This document shows positions 5,854 to 6,020 of a stretch of 6,020 nucleotides of DNA, piece by piece. Position 1 is the stretch's first letter; each line of letters begins with the position of its first letter. The notes beneath the pieces were generated by a model. It did not search any database and was not told the origin of the DNA. It worked only from the letters and a program-made list of their open reading frames with translations. The DNA comes from Candidatus Sordicultor fermentans (GTDB lineage: Bacteria; Atribacterota; Atribacteria; Atribacterales; Caldatribacteriaceae): assembly GCA_002385475.1 (NCBI GenBank), contig DGDO01000080.1, positions 1 through 6,020 of the forward strand, read 5' to 3'. The translations under genes were made by a program, and so were the position numbers.

Positions 5854-5975
5854 GAAGAGAAAGACAGAGTTCTTTTCTAGCACATTTTGAAAAAATATTT
5901 TTAAAAAGATAGAAATCTTTCCCCTCCTTACACTAAAGAGAGGTCGGAGTATTCCAGCCTCTCTTTAGTGTTTTT
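5854..5975 (+). ncRNA. Candidate small RNA or terminated leader, about 120 nt
   Basis: A strong promoter and a strong intrinsic terminator enclose a stretch of about 120 nt without a credible ORF. Between them lies a small hairpin, AAAGAT-AGAA-ATCTTT (5905-5920). An unpaired CCCCTCCTT tract (5921-5929) follows, directly against the terminator stem. A C/U-rich single-stranded tract between two hairpins is a common layout of Gram-positive base-pairing small RNAs, and this tract is complementary to Shine-Dalgarno sequences. I do not recognise it as 6S RNA, a T-box or a known riboswitch. The alternative is an attenuated 5' leader of a gene beyond 6020, but I see no clear competing antiterminator. 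The 5' end is estimated from the promoter and may shift by a few bases. Confidence 0.5.
5930..5975 (+). terminator. Rho-independent terminator
   Basis: ACACTAAAGAGAGG (5930-5943) pairs perfectly over 14 bp with CCTCTCTTTAGTGT (5958-5971). A 14-nt loop separates the arms and could close further with GGA/TCC. A U tract (5971-5975) follows on the plus strand. On the minus strand the exit side lacks a T run, so it is directional and rightward. Confidence 0.85.
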
Positions 5976-6020
5976 AAAAGAGAAAATTAAATTTAATTTC
6001 TCCCCACCCATTGACAAATC

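Noticed and set aside
6011..6016. A second TTGACA at the right edge
   Set aside because: It could be the -35 box of another promoter, but the window ends before any -10 box, so it cannot be supported.

Overview
The window looks like an accessory stretch from a low-GC, Gram-positive (Bacillota, probably anaerobic clostridial-type) genome. The evidence is strong AGGAGG-type ribosome binding sites, AT-rich spacers, near-consensus sigma-A promoters and the protein families present. Genus cannot be told from this sequence. No complete novel system is visible. The main story is one regulated operon that has partly decayed, set between insertion-sequence debris and an unrelated two-gene unit, plus a candidate small RNA at the right edge.

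Left part (1-595): a minus-strand remnant of an IS1634-type transposase N-terminus, an unidentified plus-strand open fragment, and the first ~37 codons of a MerR-family regulator cut off by foreign sequence. Between this truncated regulator and the next gene lies a MerR-type promoter with a 19-bp spacer. The spacer holds a 7-4-7 inverted repeat close to the operator recalled for the aldehyde-responsive regulator AdhR.

Centre-left (596-3242): a rightward gene cluster. It holds an intact aldo/keto reductase, a short secreted or membrane-anchored peptide ORF, an intact alpha/beta-hydrolase (esterase type) overlapping it, and a second esterase gene reduced to a pseudogene by an internal deletion. 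The peptide ORF and first esterase look like the two halves of one exported esterase separated by a -1 frame change. The plausible original role was carbonyl reduction plus ester hydrolysis under an aldehyde-responsive regulator. Because the local regulator is truncated, present control is uncertain.

Centre (3243-3684): a frameshifted remnant of istB, the IS21-family helper ATPase. Its end overlaps the tail of the convergent gene by 17 bp.

Right part (3668-5506, minus strand): an exported DUF3887 plus alpha/beta-hydrolase protein, followed with zero spacing and in the same reading frame by a DUF123 GIY-YIG-type nuclease-like protein. The two are separated only by a TAG stop and a GTG start.

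Right edge (5507-6020): no convincing protein gene. A near-consensus promoter at 5820-5847 is followed about 80 nt later by a strong intrinsic terminator with a 14-bp perfect stem. This predicts a ~120-nt transcript carrying an exposed CCCCTCCTT tract, best read as a small RNA or a terminated leader of a gene beyond the window.
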